A DNA stretch of 64,000 bases from Phycisphaerales bacterium. Lineage in GTDB: Bacteria > Planctomycetota > Phycisphaerae > Phycisphaerales > UBA1924. Position 1 is the first letter of the stretch. Every line of letters starts with the position of its first letter. The notes below the pieces were generated by a model. That model was not told the DNA's origin. It ran no database searches and saw only the letters and a program-made list of their open reading frames with translations. The position numbers and the translations under genes were made by a program. Shown one piece after another: positions 45,644-54,990 of the stretch. The stretch covers positions 225,079 through 289,078 of the forward strand of contig JADJMV010000007.1 of the NCBI GenBank assembly GCA_016709445.1. The letters are read 5' to 3'.

Positions 45644-46640
45644 AGGCGGGTGGCATGACTTGCGCTGCGGCTGGGGTGCTTGGGGTGGGAGATTCTAAGT
45701 CTGGGCGCCACAACTCGCCGCAACTCCGTCCTCTCCTCTTCTCCCCGTCCTTCGCGGCGCAGTCGTGCGACGGTTCCCGACAGTTGGGCATCACAGCGCG
45801 GCAGGAGGAGGGAGAGGAGTGGGGAGAAGAGGGCCGCGATCGATGAAACCTGTTGAGGCGTTGGTTTGGTTCACCCGTCGGCGGCAAGCACCCTCTCCGC
45901 GATGGCAAGCCAACGGGCAAGGCGGGTGGCATCACTCCGGAGGGTGCCGAATCGCGGGTGCCACTGCTCGCCGCCCTCTTCTTTCTCCTTCATCTCTGCC
46001 CTCCGCGGCGCAGCAGTGCCCTTTCGGCATCACTGCGCGGGGAGGATGCGAAGCCTGGGAGCGGAGGGGGGCCGCGAGTGATCGCGCCCCCGAATCCCTG
46101 CCTTGCCTCTGTGATCTCGGCGCCTCTGTGGTGAAGCTGCCTTGCTTGCTTTCCTCCGCGTTCTCCGCGTTCTCGGCGGTGAATCGGCATCCGCACCTGC
46201 GGGAGGAGCGGGAGGGGCATGAGCCTCGCTTGCGCTTCGGGGCAGCGTGGCACCGACCAAGCCACCCGCGTCGTGCTGCTGACCTCCGCCCTGGGGGGTC
46301 GGTGAATCCTCGGCGCGCATCGGTTTGGTTCCGGCATCTGGAATGCCCCTTCGGGGCGGGTCGGCCCGCGCCGGCCCGCGCTGGCATTCTACTGCAAGGG
46401 GCGACAAATCGATCTCCTGATCGACCCGTAGTCTCCTGCCCGCCTCTGCGCCGATGGCGGATGGCATCACTCGCGGCCTTCTTCTCCCCCCCTCGACGAT
46501 TCCTCATCCCCGCGCCGAGGTGTCCGAACACCCGCCGCGGGCAGCGCGCCACCCCCACCTCACGCCCGGGCTCCCGCCGCGAGCCGCATCCCCTCACCCC
46601 CTCACCCTCTCACCCCCGCACCCCCTCCTCTTCCCTCCCC
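45644..46640. repeat. Long repetitive intergenic region
   Basis: About 1 kb without a credible gene; the open frames across it have shadow-like composition. It holds repeated short units: GGTGGCAT(C/G)ACT at about 45650, 45925 and 46455 (the last with one change), a CTTCTCC..CGCGGCGCAG unit at about 45735 and 45985, GCATCACxGCGCGG at about 45788 and 46030, and CCTCCGCGTTCTCCGCG at 46153-46169, which also occurs near 37.9 kb. A GAATGCC/GGCATTC hairpin lies at 46341-46389. A C-rich TCACCCTC tract ends it. Confidence 0.6.
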
Positions 46641-46645
46641 ACCCA

Positions 46646-46651
46646 TACACT
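46646..46651 (+). promoter_or_regulatory. -10 element, leaderless sigma-54 regulator gene
   Basis: TACACT ends seven bases before the ATG at 46659 with only C-rich sequence between. Confidence 0.5.
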
Positions 46652-46658
46652 CCCCCCG

Positions 46659-48115
46659 ATGTCCGACAAGCCCCTCGCCGCACAGATCCTGATCGTCGAA
46701 GACGAGCCCGACCATGCCGAGGTCATGGCGGCCGCGCTGCGCAAGCCCGGCCACGTCTGCACCATTGTCGGCTCCGTCGCCGGCGCCCTGGAAGAACTCG
46801 CCCACGGGGCCTTCGACGTGGTCATCACCGACCTCCGCATGCCCGAGTCCGGGGCCTTCGCCGCCCCCTCCGGGGCCCGCGTCGCCCCCGACGGCGGGGA
46901 CGCCGGCCTTGTCGTCCTCCGCGAGGCCAGGCGCCTCCAGCCCGGGGCGGAGGCGATCATGGTGACCGCCCACGGCGATGTCCCCACCGCCCGCGCCGCC
47001 TTCAAGGAGGGCGCCTTCGACTTCGTCGAGAAGCCCCTCGACCTCGAGGTCTTCCGCTCCGTCGTCAACCGCGCGGCCGAGGCCGTCCTGCTCCGCCACG
47101 AGGCCGAGGGCGCCAGCGAACTCGTCCAGCACAACGGATTCGAGGGCATCATCGCCGGCTCCGAGGCCATGCGCCGCATCCTCGCGACCGTCCGCACCGT
47201 CGCGGCCTCCAGCATCCCCGTCCTCGTCACCGGCGAGAGCGGCACCGGCAAGGAACTCATCGCCCGCGCCATCCACGACTGCTCCAAGCGATCCCAGCGC
47301 CGCTTCGTCGCCTTCAACTGCGCCGGTCAGGCCGAGAGCCTGCTCGAGGACGAACTCTTCGGCCACGTCCGCGGCGCCTTCACCGGCGCCGACAAGGACC
47401 GCGAGGGCGTCTTCGAATACGCCGACAAGGGCACGCTCTTCCTCGACGAGATCGGCGACATGCCCCTGTCCATGCAGGCCAAGCTCCTCCGCGTCCTCGA
47501 GACCGGCGACCTCGTCCGCCTCGGCTCCAATACCCCGCGATCGACCGACGTCCGCTTCGTCAGCGCCACCAACAAAGACCTGCGCACCCTCGCAAAGGAC
47601 GGCCGCTTCCGCGAGGATCTCTTCTTCCGCATCAACGGCTCCCACATCCACCTCCCGCCCCTCCGCGACCGGCGCGAGGACATCCCCCGCATCGTGCGCC
47701 ACGCCATCGCCCGCTTCGCCGGAGAGCTCGCCCCGAGAGCCCCGTCCCCGCCATCACCGACGCCGCCCTCATGCGTCTCACCGCCTTCGATTGGCCCGGC
47801 AACGTCCGCCAGTTGCTCAACGTCGTGCAGAACATGACCGTCATGGCCATCGGCGAGGCGGCCGGCTCGGGCTCGAACGTCACCACGCTCGACACGCGCC
47901 ACATCCCCGACGATGTCCGCACCGAGGAAGCCGGCCCCGACACGCCCGAGAGCGCCGCCGGCTCCCTCGCCGGGGCCAGCCTCGAGCAGCTCGAGAAGCG
48001 CGCCATCCGCGAGACCCTGAAGCTCACCGGGGGCAACCGGGAGCACGCCGCCAAGCTCCTCGGCATCGGGGAGCGCACGCTCTACCGCAAGCTCAAGGAG
48101 TACGGCCTCCGTTGA
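46659..48115 (+). pseudogene. Sigma-54-dependent response regulator (NtrC family), one frameshift
   Basis: About 485 residues once corrected. The receiver domain has ILIVEDEPD, the phospho-Asp in VVITDLRMP (about residue 56) and the Lys in VEKPLD; a loop of about 20 extra residues follows the phospho-Asp strand (SGAFAAPSGARVAPDGG). The AAA+ domain has GESGTGKE (Walker A), the GAFTGA sigma-54 contact loop, LFLDEIGDMP (Walker B) and REDLFFRI. The frame is then lost after RFAGELA; restoring one C in the CCCC run at 47731-47734 gives PESPVPAITDAALMRLTAFDW and the final Fis-type helix-turn-helix (NREHAAKLLGIGERTLYRKL). No histidine kinase is adjacent. Confidence 0.9.
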
Positions 48116-48355
48116 AGTCGCCCGGCAGGCCCGCCCGGCCGCCGCCCCGTCCGAGAACGCCCTCGCACCCCCCGCCGACCCCTCCCCACCCAACCCGCCC
48201 GCACAACCTTGCCCCTTCGTCGCGCCTGCCCCGCTCCCCGCTGGTCCCCGGGCCGCCACCGGCCGACTGACCATCCGCAGGGTCTATCCCGCGCGAGCGT
48301 CGCGACGGCATCGGGGTCGTGGGCCCCGACGACAGCTCGCAGTGGAGTCGGCGGC

Positions 48356-48715
48356 ATGCGCAACGATCCGAGCGACGGCGGGCTTACCACCCAGGATGCA
48401 CCCGGCGTGCCCCACGAGCCCGCGCCCATGGGCCGGCCCATGCAGCAGCCCACGTACGAACCCTTCACGCCCACCCTCCCCCATCGGCCCCGAAAGCTGC
48501 TCGGCATGCTCTGCATCACGGCCGTCGTGCTTGCCGGCCTGGGGCTCGTCCAGGGGCTCAAGAGCCTCACCCCCGCGACAGCCCGGGCGGGTGCTACCGC
48601 CGAGCCCGAAGCGAGCCCGCCGCGCCGGCCCGAGCCGACACCCGCGCCCCAGCCCCTCTCGGCTCCGGGCCATGCACCCGGGATCGGACAGCCTTTCCCG
48701 CCCGCAGGCCGCTAG
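48356..48715 (+). CDS. Hypothetical single-pass membrane protein
   Basis: A 119-residue protein. A polar N-terminus (about 1-47) precedes a membrane helix (LLGMLCITAVVLAGLGLVQ) and a Pro/Ala-rich external tail of about 50 residues. No family is recognised. It is 168 bases upstream of the PpiC/HupE operon. The 240 bases before it hold no recognisable element. Confidence 0.5.
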   Translation: MRNDPSDGGLTTQDAPGVPHEPAPMGRPMQQPTYEPFTPTLPHRPRKLLGMLCITAVVLAGLGLVQGLKSLTPATARAGATAEPEASPPRRPEPTPAPQPLSAPGHAPGIGQPFPPAGR

Positions 48716-48813
48716 CCGACGCCAAGCCGGGCGAGCCATCGAAGCTCGTCCCTTTCGCGCGATCACCGAAATCCAATCCCGCCCGCGTTCCGAAAGCAGG
48801 ACGGCGGGGCAGC

Positions 48814-48819
48814 TACCAT
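48814..48819 (+). promoter_or_regulatory. Probable -10 of the PpiC-HupE operon
   Basis: TACCAT, in the same context (AGCTACCAT) as the RRM gene promoter at 54991. No -35 box is clear. The leader would be about 58 bases, with AGGAAAGG before the TTG at 48884. Confidence 0.4.
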
Positions 48820-48883
48820 CAGCCCCGAGGCGTTCGGCTACCGCGGCCGGCGGCATCTCACCCCGAACCAAAAGGAAAGGCGA

Positions 48884-49797
48884 TTGCCTGAGCCCGGCAC
48901 CATCCAGCGCCTGGCCCGGGAGCCACTCCTGCACTTTCTCCTGCTCGGAGCCTTGATCATCGCCCTCGGGCGCTTGGTCCCGCGTTCCACAGCCGAAGCC
49001 CCGTCCAAGCGCGACCGAATCGTCGTGAGCCCCGCGGTTCGCGACCAACTCGCCGCCGATTGGAAGTCGCAGCGCGGTGTCGCCCCCTCTGCCAGCGAGC
49101 TGGGCGCACTGACCGACGACTACATCCGCCGCGAAGTGCTCTACCGCGAGGCGCTGGCGATGGGCCTCGACCGCGACGATCCCGTCATCAAGGGTCGCCT
49201 CGTCCAGCTCATGGACTTCCTCGCCGCCAGCAGCGCGCCGCCGTCGAACCCACCGACGACGATCTCGAAGCCCTCCGCCGCGCCGAGCCGGAGCGCTTCG
49301 CCCTCCCCGGAACGATCAGCTTCGAGCACGTCTTCTACAACGCCGAACGTCGGGGCCCCGACGCCGCCCGGGCCGAGGCAGAGCGAACCCTCGCCGCGCT
49401 CCAGTCGGCCTCGCCCCCCGACCCGAACAAGCTCGGTGACCCCTTCCTCCTCCCCAAGCGCTTCGACGCCCTGCGCGCCGACCAGGCGGCCCGTACCTTC
49501 GGAGACGCCTTTACCGGTGCACTCGCCGCCGCGCCGCGCGATGAGTGGTTCGGACCCGTCCCATCCGTCTACGGCCTCCACCTCGTCCGTGTCAGCGCCT
49601 CGACGCCACCCGGCCTCCCCCCGCTCGACCAGATCCGCGACCGGCTCCGCACCGAGTGGCTCGCCCGGCGCGAGCGCGCCGCCGCGGCCGCCTACGAGGC
49701 CGATCTCCGCGCCAAGTACGAGGTCGTGATCCAGCCCGACCCGACGCCGGCGCCCGCCAAGCCCGGGGCCCAGGACAGCAAGGCCGAGACGCCATGA
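48884..49797 (+). pseudogene. PpiC/SurA-like peptidylprolyl isomerase, one frameshift
   Basis: About 304 residues once corrected. Residues 1-32 hold a membrane anchor (EPLLHFLLLGALIIALG). A SurA-like N-terminal helical region follows (LTDDYIRREVLYREALAMGLDRDDPVIKGRL split over it), then the parvulin-type domain (ISFEHVFYNAE, WFGPVPSVYGLHLVRV). Such isomerases are often found beside HupE-type genes. The frame breaks in the GC-rich stretch at 49233-49243, where one base is missing between FLAASS and AVEPTDDDLEAL. The start is TTG 48884 with AGGAAAGG upstream. The stop overlaps the start of the next gene (ATGA). Confidence 0.8.
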
Positions 49798-50792
49798 AGC
49801 CTGCCGCGCTCCTCGCGATCGCCCTCGCCCTCCTCGCGGCCTTCGCCCCCGCCGCCCGCGCCCACGACAACCAGCCCGCCTACCTCCTCCTCAGGCAGAC
49901 CGGGCCCGAAACGTACGACGCCATGTGGAAGCTCCCCGCCACGACAGGCGTCCGCCCCCCGCTCGAGGTCGTCCTCCCCGACGCCTGCACGCCCAACGGA
50001 CCCCGCGCCTCCGGCATCCTCGCCGACTCCTACGTCGACCGCTGGAGTTTCAGGTGCCCCGGGGGCCTCGAAGGCCGGCGCATCCAGATCGAGGGCCTCA
50101 AGCCCGGTGGCCTCGACGTCCTCGTCCGCATCGAGACGCTCGACGGCGCGACCCGCACGCTCCGCATCAAACCCGCCGAGCCCTGGGCCGACATCCTCGG
50201 CCCGCCGACATGGTTCCAGGCCGCACAGAGCTACCTCGTCCTCGGCATCGAGCACATCCTGGGCGGCCTCGACCACCTGCTCTTTGTCCTCGGCCTGCTC
50301 TTCATCGTCCGGAATCGCTCGATGCTCTTCAAGACCGTGACGTCGTTCACGATCGCCCACAGCATCACCCTCGCCATCGCGACGCTGGGTTATGCCTACC
50401 CGCCCGTTGCCACCCTCAACGCCCTCATCGCCCTGAGCATCCTCTTCCTGGGGCCCGAGATCATCCGCGTCGGGCGAGGCGAGACCAGCCTCACCATCCG
50501 CCACCCCTGGATCGTCGCCTTCGCCTTCGGCCTCATCCACGGATTCGGCTTCGCCAGCGGGCTCATCGACCTGGGCATCCCCCGCGCCGAGATCCCCCTC
50601 GCCCTCGTCACCTTCAATGTCGGCGTCGAGATCGGCCAACTCGGGTTCATCGCCCTCTTTCTCGCCCTGGGCCTCTCCTTCCGTGTCCTCCGCTTCCAGC
50701 CGCGATCGTGGCTGCGATTCCTGCCCGGGTATATCGTCGGTTCGCTCGGCGCCGCATGGACCATCGGGAGACTCGTCGTGCTGATCGGCTGA
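49794..50792 (+). CDS. HupE/UreJ-family membrane protein with extracytoplasmic N-terminal domain
   Basis: A 332-residue protein. A signal peptide (residues 1-23, ARAHDN) leads to an extracytoplasmic domain of about 110 residues. Then come six or seven helices of HupE/UreJ type, with the histidine-rich signatures GIEHILGGLDHLLFVLGLL, SFTIAHSITLAIATLG and FGLIHGFGFASGL. HupE proteins are thought to import Ni or Co, with the histidines as ligands. It overlaps the isomerase gene by ATGA and is followed by two further HupE-like genes. Confidence 0.88.
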   Translation: MKPAALLAIALALLAAFAPAARAHDNQPAYLLLRQTGPETYDAMWKLPATTGVRPPLEVVLPDACTPNGPRASGILADSYVDRWSFRCPGGLEGRRIQIEGLKPGGLDVLVRIETLDGATRTLRIKPAEPWADILGPPTWFQAAQSYLVLGIEHILGGLDHLLFVLGLLFIVRNRSMLFKTVTSFTIAHSITLAIATLGYAYPPVATLNALIALSILFLGPEIIRVGRGETSLTIRHPWIVAFAFGLIHGFGFASGLIDLGIPRAEIPLALVTFNVGVEIGQLGFIALFLALGLSFRVLRFQPRSWLRFLPGYIVGSLGAAWTIGRLVVLIG

Positions 50793-50833
50793 CAGGTGCT
50801 CACGAGCACGCAGCGCACACCATTGGTGAGATC

Positions 50834-51442
50834 ATGAATCGAACAAAGCTCATCCCACCCCGAAACCTTGCCGTTGCCGCCGCCCTGCTCGCGGCATTTC
50901 CTGCGATGGCGCTCGCCCACGACGAGTCACATCCCGGCGGCGGATTCCTCAGCGGATTCCGCCATCCGATCTCGGGCCTCGACCACGTCGTCGCCATGAT
51001 CGCCGTCGGACTCTGGGGGGCGCAGCTCGGCAAGCCGGCGCTCTGGCTCCTCCCCGTCGCCTTTCCCATGATGATGGCGGTGGGGGGGTTCCTCGGGCTG
51101 ATCGGCGTCCCCATCCCCGGCATCGAGATCGGGATCGCCTGCTCCGCGATCGTGCTCGGCGCGATGGTCCTGCTCGAGGCCAAGCCCCCGATCGGGCTCG
51201 CCGTCGCGATTGTCGCTGTTTTCGCGGTCTTCCACGGCCACGCCCACGGCACCGAGCTGCCCGAGAACGAGAACGCGATCTTCTACAGCATCGGCTTTGT
51301 CATCGCCACCGGCCTCCTCCACCTCGTCGGCATCGGCATCGGTACCGTGCACAGGTGGAAGCGGGGCCAAGTCGCGCTCCGCGCCGCCGGCGGCGCGGTC
51401 GCACTCGCCGGATGCTACTTCCTCTGGGGCGCTCTCTCGTGA
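50834..51442 (+). CDS. HupE/UreJ protein
   Basis: A 202-residue member of the classic HupE/UreJ family. Signal peptide to about residue 28 (AMALAHDE), then the family block HPGGGFLSGFRHPISGLDHVVAMIAVGLWGAQ split over it, and further helices with FHGHAHGTELP. The His/Asp residues in these motifs are the likely Ni(II)/Co(II) ligands. It is downstream of a longer HupE-like gene by 41 bases and overlaps the next gene by GTGA, so it sits in one operon. Confidence 0.92.
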   Translation: MNRTKLIPPRNLAVAAALLAAFPAMALAHDESHPGGGFLSGFRHPISGLDHVVAMIAVGLWGAQLGKPALWLLPVAFPMMMAVGGFLGLIGVPIPGIEIGIACSAIVLGAMVLLEAKPPIGLAVAIVAVFAVFHGHAHGTELPENENAIFYSIGFVIATGLLHLVGIGIGTVHRWKRGQVALRAAGGAVALAGCYFLWGALS

Positions 51443-52050
51443 TCCGACGCCGGAACCTCCCGATCGCGCTCCTTGCCCTGCCGGCCTTCGCCGCGCCCGC
51501 TCAGGCCCACCTCGTCACCACCGATCTCGGCCCCTTCTACGACGGTGCGCTCCACCCCGTCCTCGCGCCCCTCGATGCCCTCCCCATCATCGCCCTCGCC
51601 GCACTCGCCGGGCTCGCCGGAGCCAAGCACGGCCGCGCGTCATTCGCCGCCCTGCTCACCGGCTGGGCCGTCGGCGCCGCGCTCGCCTACACACTCCGTA
51701 CGCCGCTCTTCTCCCCCCCGCTCGTCACGCCGATCGCCCTCCTGGTCCTCGGCATCGCCGCGGCCGCAAACGTCAAGCCCCCGCTCGCCCTCCTCGCGTC
51801 CATCGCCGGACTCCTCGGCCTCTTCCGCGGCGCCGCGACCGGCGCCGACGCCGCCTCCAGCGACCTCCCCTGGCTCGTCGTGCTGGGCTCGACCTTTGGC
51901 GTGCTTGTGCTAGGCGTCTTCACCCATGCCGGGGCCTACCGGCTCAGCGAGTCCAAGGGGCGCATCGCTGTGCGCGTGGCGGCAAGCTGGATCGCCGCGA
52001 TCGGGCTGCTGCTCATCGGATGGCATTTCAAGGGCCTCTCGACCGCTTGA
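51439..52050 (+). CDS. Third HupE/UreJ-like membrane protein
   Basis: A 203-residue protein with signal peptide (ALPAFAAPAQA) and about six helices. The N-terminal HLVTTDLGPFYDGALHPVLAPLDALP resembles the HPxxGxDH block of HupE, but the later histidine motif FHGHAHG is replaced (AGAKHGRASFAALLTG). It begins at GTG 51439, overlapping the HupE stop (GTGA). It may form a complex with the two preceding HupE proteins. A TGCGTCAT/ATGACGCA inverted repeat follows at 52073-52103. Confidence 0.75.
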   Translation: MIRRRNLPIALLALPAFAAPAQAHLVTTDLGPFYDGALHPVLAPLDALPIIALAALAGLAGAKHGRASFAALLTGWAVGAALAYTLRTPLFSPPLVTPIALLVLGIAAAANVKPPLALLASIAGLLGLFRGAATGADAASSDLPWLVVLGSTFGVLVLGVFTHAGAYRLSESKGRIAVRVAASWIAAIGLLLIGWHFKGLSTA

Positions 52051-52072
52051 GATGGGCGCCAGCCAAATCCCT

Positions 52073-52103
52073 TGCGTCATACCGCGCGAATCGGGATGAC
52101 GCA
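52073..52103. terminator. Inverted repeat after the HupE operon
   Basis: TGCGTCAT and ATGACGCA form a perfect 8-bp stem with a 15-base loop, 22 bases after the operon's last stop. There is no T-run, so it may be a terminator or a protein-binding site. Confidence 0.35.
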
Positions 52104-52212
52104 CGCGTCCCGCCCGCTCCGAACACGCGCAATTCCGGCCGTCATCAAACCGACATCTCGCGCGTGAATGATCGCTCCACGATCGTCCGATGCACCGGGT
52201 ATGCCGCTTGCG

Positions 52213-52232
52213 GCTGGTCCACGCGGACCAGC
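52213..52232 (+). promoter_or_regulatory. Leader hairpin before the EF-hand-like gene
   Basis: GCTGGTCC-ACGC-GGACCAGC is a perfect 8-bp stem with a 4-base loop, 62 bases before the ATG at 52294. Role unknown. Confidence 0.35.
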
Positions 52233-52293
52233 GCGCCCGACCCGCGTGCGTCGCGCGGACCGGAGCAGATCGCGGCCCAGAAAGGATCGAGGT

Positions 52294-52746
52294 ATGTCAA
52301 CTCTCGGAGGTGTGTCGCAGTCCGCGCTCTCGCTGCAGCATGTGCAGCCGGGCCGGATCCCCACGCGGCGGATGGACCGCGATGGAGACGGGGACCAGGA
52401 CGGCTCGGGCCCCGAGTCCGTCTTTGCCGATGCCGCGGTCGCCGCCGGCGTGGACCGCGCCAAGGTCCCCGGCCTGCTTGACCAGATCAAGCAGGCTGTC
52501 GATGCCTCGAACGGCGGTGCCCCGCCCGATCCCGCCACCCTCAGCAATACCGTCCACAGCGTCCTCGAGGCCAACGGCGTCAACATCACCAAGTTCGACG
52601 CCGCGATCGCCGCGCAGCAGGACGCCGCAGGGCAGAACGCCGCGACAACCCAGGCCGCCCAACTCACTCCCGAGCAGCAGTCCATGCTCACCCTGCTCGA
52701 GCAGTCGGTCACCGGCAAGGGCTTCATCGTCGACACCCAGGCATGA
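52294..52746 (+). CDS. Hypothetical protein with EF-hand-like loop
   Basis: A 150-residue soluble protein. Near the N-terminus is an Asp-rich loop (MDRDGDGDQDGSG, about 27-39) that resembles a calcium-binding EF-hand or dockerin loop. The rest is helical and Ala/Gln-rich (DAAIAAQQDAAGQNAATTQA), with a C-terminal LTLLEQSVTGKGFIVDT. No family is identified. The ATG has AAAGGATCGAGGT upstream. Similar small EF-hand proteins are frequent in planctomycetes. Confidence 0.65.
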   Translation: MSTLGGVSQSALSLQHVQPGRIPTRRMDRDGDGDQDGSGPESVFADAAVAAGVDRAKVPGLLDQIKQAVDASNGGAPPDPATLSNTVHSVLEANGVNITKFDAAIAAQQDAAGQNAATTQAAQLTPEQQSMLTLLEQSVTGKGFIVDTQA

Positions 52747-52813
52747 CACACTCCGCGGCCGCCGACAGCGCCCGCGGGGATTCTGGGGGCGACATCCCAG
52801 CCGCGCATCGCGG

Positions 52814-54803
52814 CTAATCCACGACCGGGAGCACCACCCGGCTCCAGAACCCGGGGGCGCAGAACACCCGATTGGTCGCGATCTCCGAGCGCGTATGCCG
52901 CCGGAACGCCTCGCCGCTGTTCGGGTTCACTTCCCACTTTGGGTCGCTGCTCGACGTGATCGACACGCGGATCCGGTGCCCGGCGTTGAATACGACGCTC
53001 GTCCCCCACATGTCGACATCCATCCAATAAAGCTGGCCCGGCACGAGAAGGTGCTCCGACGTGTGCCCGAGCCGGTGCCGCGCGTGCAACGCGCCCTCCG
53101 TGATCAGCATCGACCGCCCGTCGGGATACACGTCGCACAGCTTTACCATGAAGTCGGTGTCCAGCCGGTCGCTCGAGATGAACAGCCGTGCCGACACGTC
53201 GCCCGTCACCTCCACCGGACCCTCCAGCGGCGCCGTTGTGAACACCAGCACGTCGTCCCGGGCCTCCACCGGTCTCTGGTCGTACGGCCCCGAAGCGATC
53301 AGCAGGTTGTTGCCCCCGGTCGTCGGCGCCGGCTGCGAAGGGTCGAAACGGTACGAAACGCTCCCGGCATCCCGCAGATCCACCGCACCCCGCCGGAGCG
53401 CCTCGGTGGTCAGCCCGCCGTCCGGCGTCAGCCAGAAAGCCGTCGCCGCCGAATCTGGCGGCCAGGATTCCGCCGTCCGCCAAGCATTGCCGGGCGCCGA
53501 GGCGTCGTCCACGTCGCCCATCACGTAATACCGCACGCGCGGTGAATCTTCATACCCGTTGTCCACGCCCTTGAGCCAGTACTCGAAGAAACGCAGATCG
53601 TTGTCAAAGTTGTCGTCGTGCTCGCCCGCATTCACGGGGAAGGTCAGCTCCCCCTGTGTCCGGCCGTAGAGCCCGCCGTGTGTCCAAGGCCCGATCACCA
53701 TCTTCTGCGGCGCGCCGCCCGCCGCCAGATCGCGGAACCCCCGCGTGGTCCCGGCCTGGAAGATGTCGTACCAGCCGCCCACGTGCAGGAACGGAACCCC
53801 GATCAGGGGAGCCCGGGCCGTGATGTCCACGATGTCCCACCACGAATCCCGATTCGGGTGCTGTTCCAATTCGTCCACGAAGAACGAACTCCCCTGCCCC
53901 GCCAGCCAGCCCTCGACCATCGACTTCCGGAAGACGCCACCCGTGAAGAACATGTCGTCGTAGTTGTACCCAGTCCCCACCGTCGCGTAGCAGCACTTCA
54001 GCGCCGGATGCAGCGCCCCTGCGCACAGATACTGCGTGATTCCCAGCGCCGAGCCACCCACCATCCCCACCCGATCGCTCGCGAACGGCTGGTGCACGAT
54101 CCAGTCGATCGTGTCCTATCCGTCCCGATTCTCACCCCAGCCATCCGCGAAAGATCGCGTCCACCCCGTCTGAAGCGAACCGGCCCCGCGAGTCCTGCGC
54201 CACCACGTTGTACCCCCAGAGGCAGTACCACGCCGAGGCCCACATCCCATCCTTGTTGTACGGGGTCCGCGACAGAATTGTCGGCGAAGCCGCCGTTGGG
54301 CTGGCCAGGTAGACATCCGTCGCGAGCTCCGTGAGCCCGTCCCGCATCAGCACGCGATGCGTCGAGCGGTTCGACTCGATCTCGAACATCAGGCCCGTGT
54401 GCTGCGCCGACCCGCTGAACGAGACCACGCCGGGCCTCGAGAAATCCGACCGCAACGGGAAGGCCAGCGTCGAGGTCACCCCCCCCGAGATCTCGTTGAG
54501 ATGCAGCGGGCTCAGTGTGTAGAGATAGAACTCGCCATACGACGGATCGCTGTCGTCGATCGTGAACGAGAAGTGCCCCGCCGCGTCCAACTCGGCGAGC
54601 TGATTGAACCAGACCTGCTGCCCTTCGGCGTAGAGGTTCAGCGTCTGCCGGTTGATCAGACCGACCCAGCCCCAGGTCACCGCTGCGCCGCTCCCCGACT
54701 GCACGACCGTCCCCGAGGTCGTCGTCGCGCCGCGAGCCAACGCCCCGAGTCCCAGCAGGACGGCCAGCACCACACAAAGGTCACGCCATTTCCGCATCAC
54801 CAC
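52814..54803 (-). pseudogene. CocE/NonD-family alpha/beta-hydrolase, two disabling lesions
   Basis: About 662 residues would be encoded. A signal peptide precedes an N-terminal beta domain of about 140 residues, then the hydrolase with TPYNKDGMW, VVAQDSRGRFAS, the nucleophile in GMVGGSALGITQ, VPFLHVGGWYDIF, GPWTHGG with the His, and the C-terminal jelly-roll (VFTTAPLEGPVEVTG, DFMVKLCDVYPDGRS) typical of X-Pro dipeptidyl-peptidase/cocaine esterase relatives. Two defects are within 35 bases: one extra G (near 54146) that shifts FRDGWGENRDG out of frame, and a TAG at 54118-54116 where Tyr is expected (DGYDTIDWI). Two lesions suggest true decay more than a read error. Start is a GTG near 54803 or ATG 54797, with GGAGGG upstream. 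Confidence 0.82.
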
Positions 54804-54990
54804 ATGCTCCCTCCGGCGATCGATCGCCCTCGCCGGATGCTACAGCCCAGGCCATTCCGAACCAAGCCGTGTCCCGCGATCGTCCGGCGGGCGGCCGAGC
54901 CAAAAGTGGCGTTCTGGCGCTGCAAACGCCCGTTTGACCCCGGATCCCGCCCCCGGCCCCGCGCCCTCGCGCTCGGGGCTTACACCGAGC
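54804..54990. other. Divergent intergenic region, hydrolase to RRM gene
   Basis: No gene and no clear -35 box for either direction. The hydrolase's ribosome-binding site GGAGGG is at the left end. The RRM leader begins at 54991. Confidence 0.35.

Noticed and set aside
45765..46658. N-terminal extension of the sigma-54 regulator through the repeat region
   Set aside because: The receiver domain begins at 46659 and the upstream part is repeat-derived sequence without conserved features.
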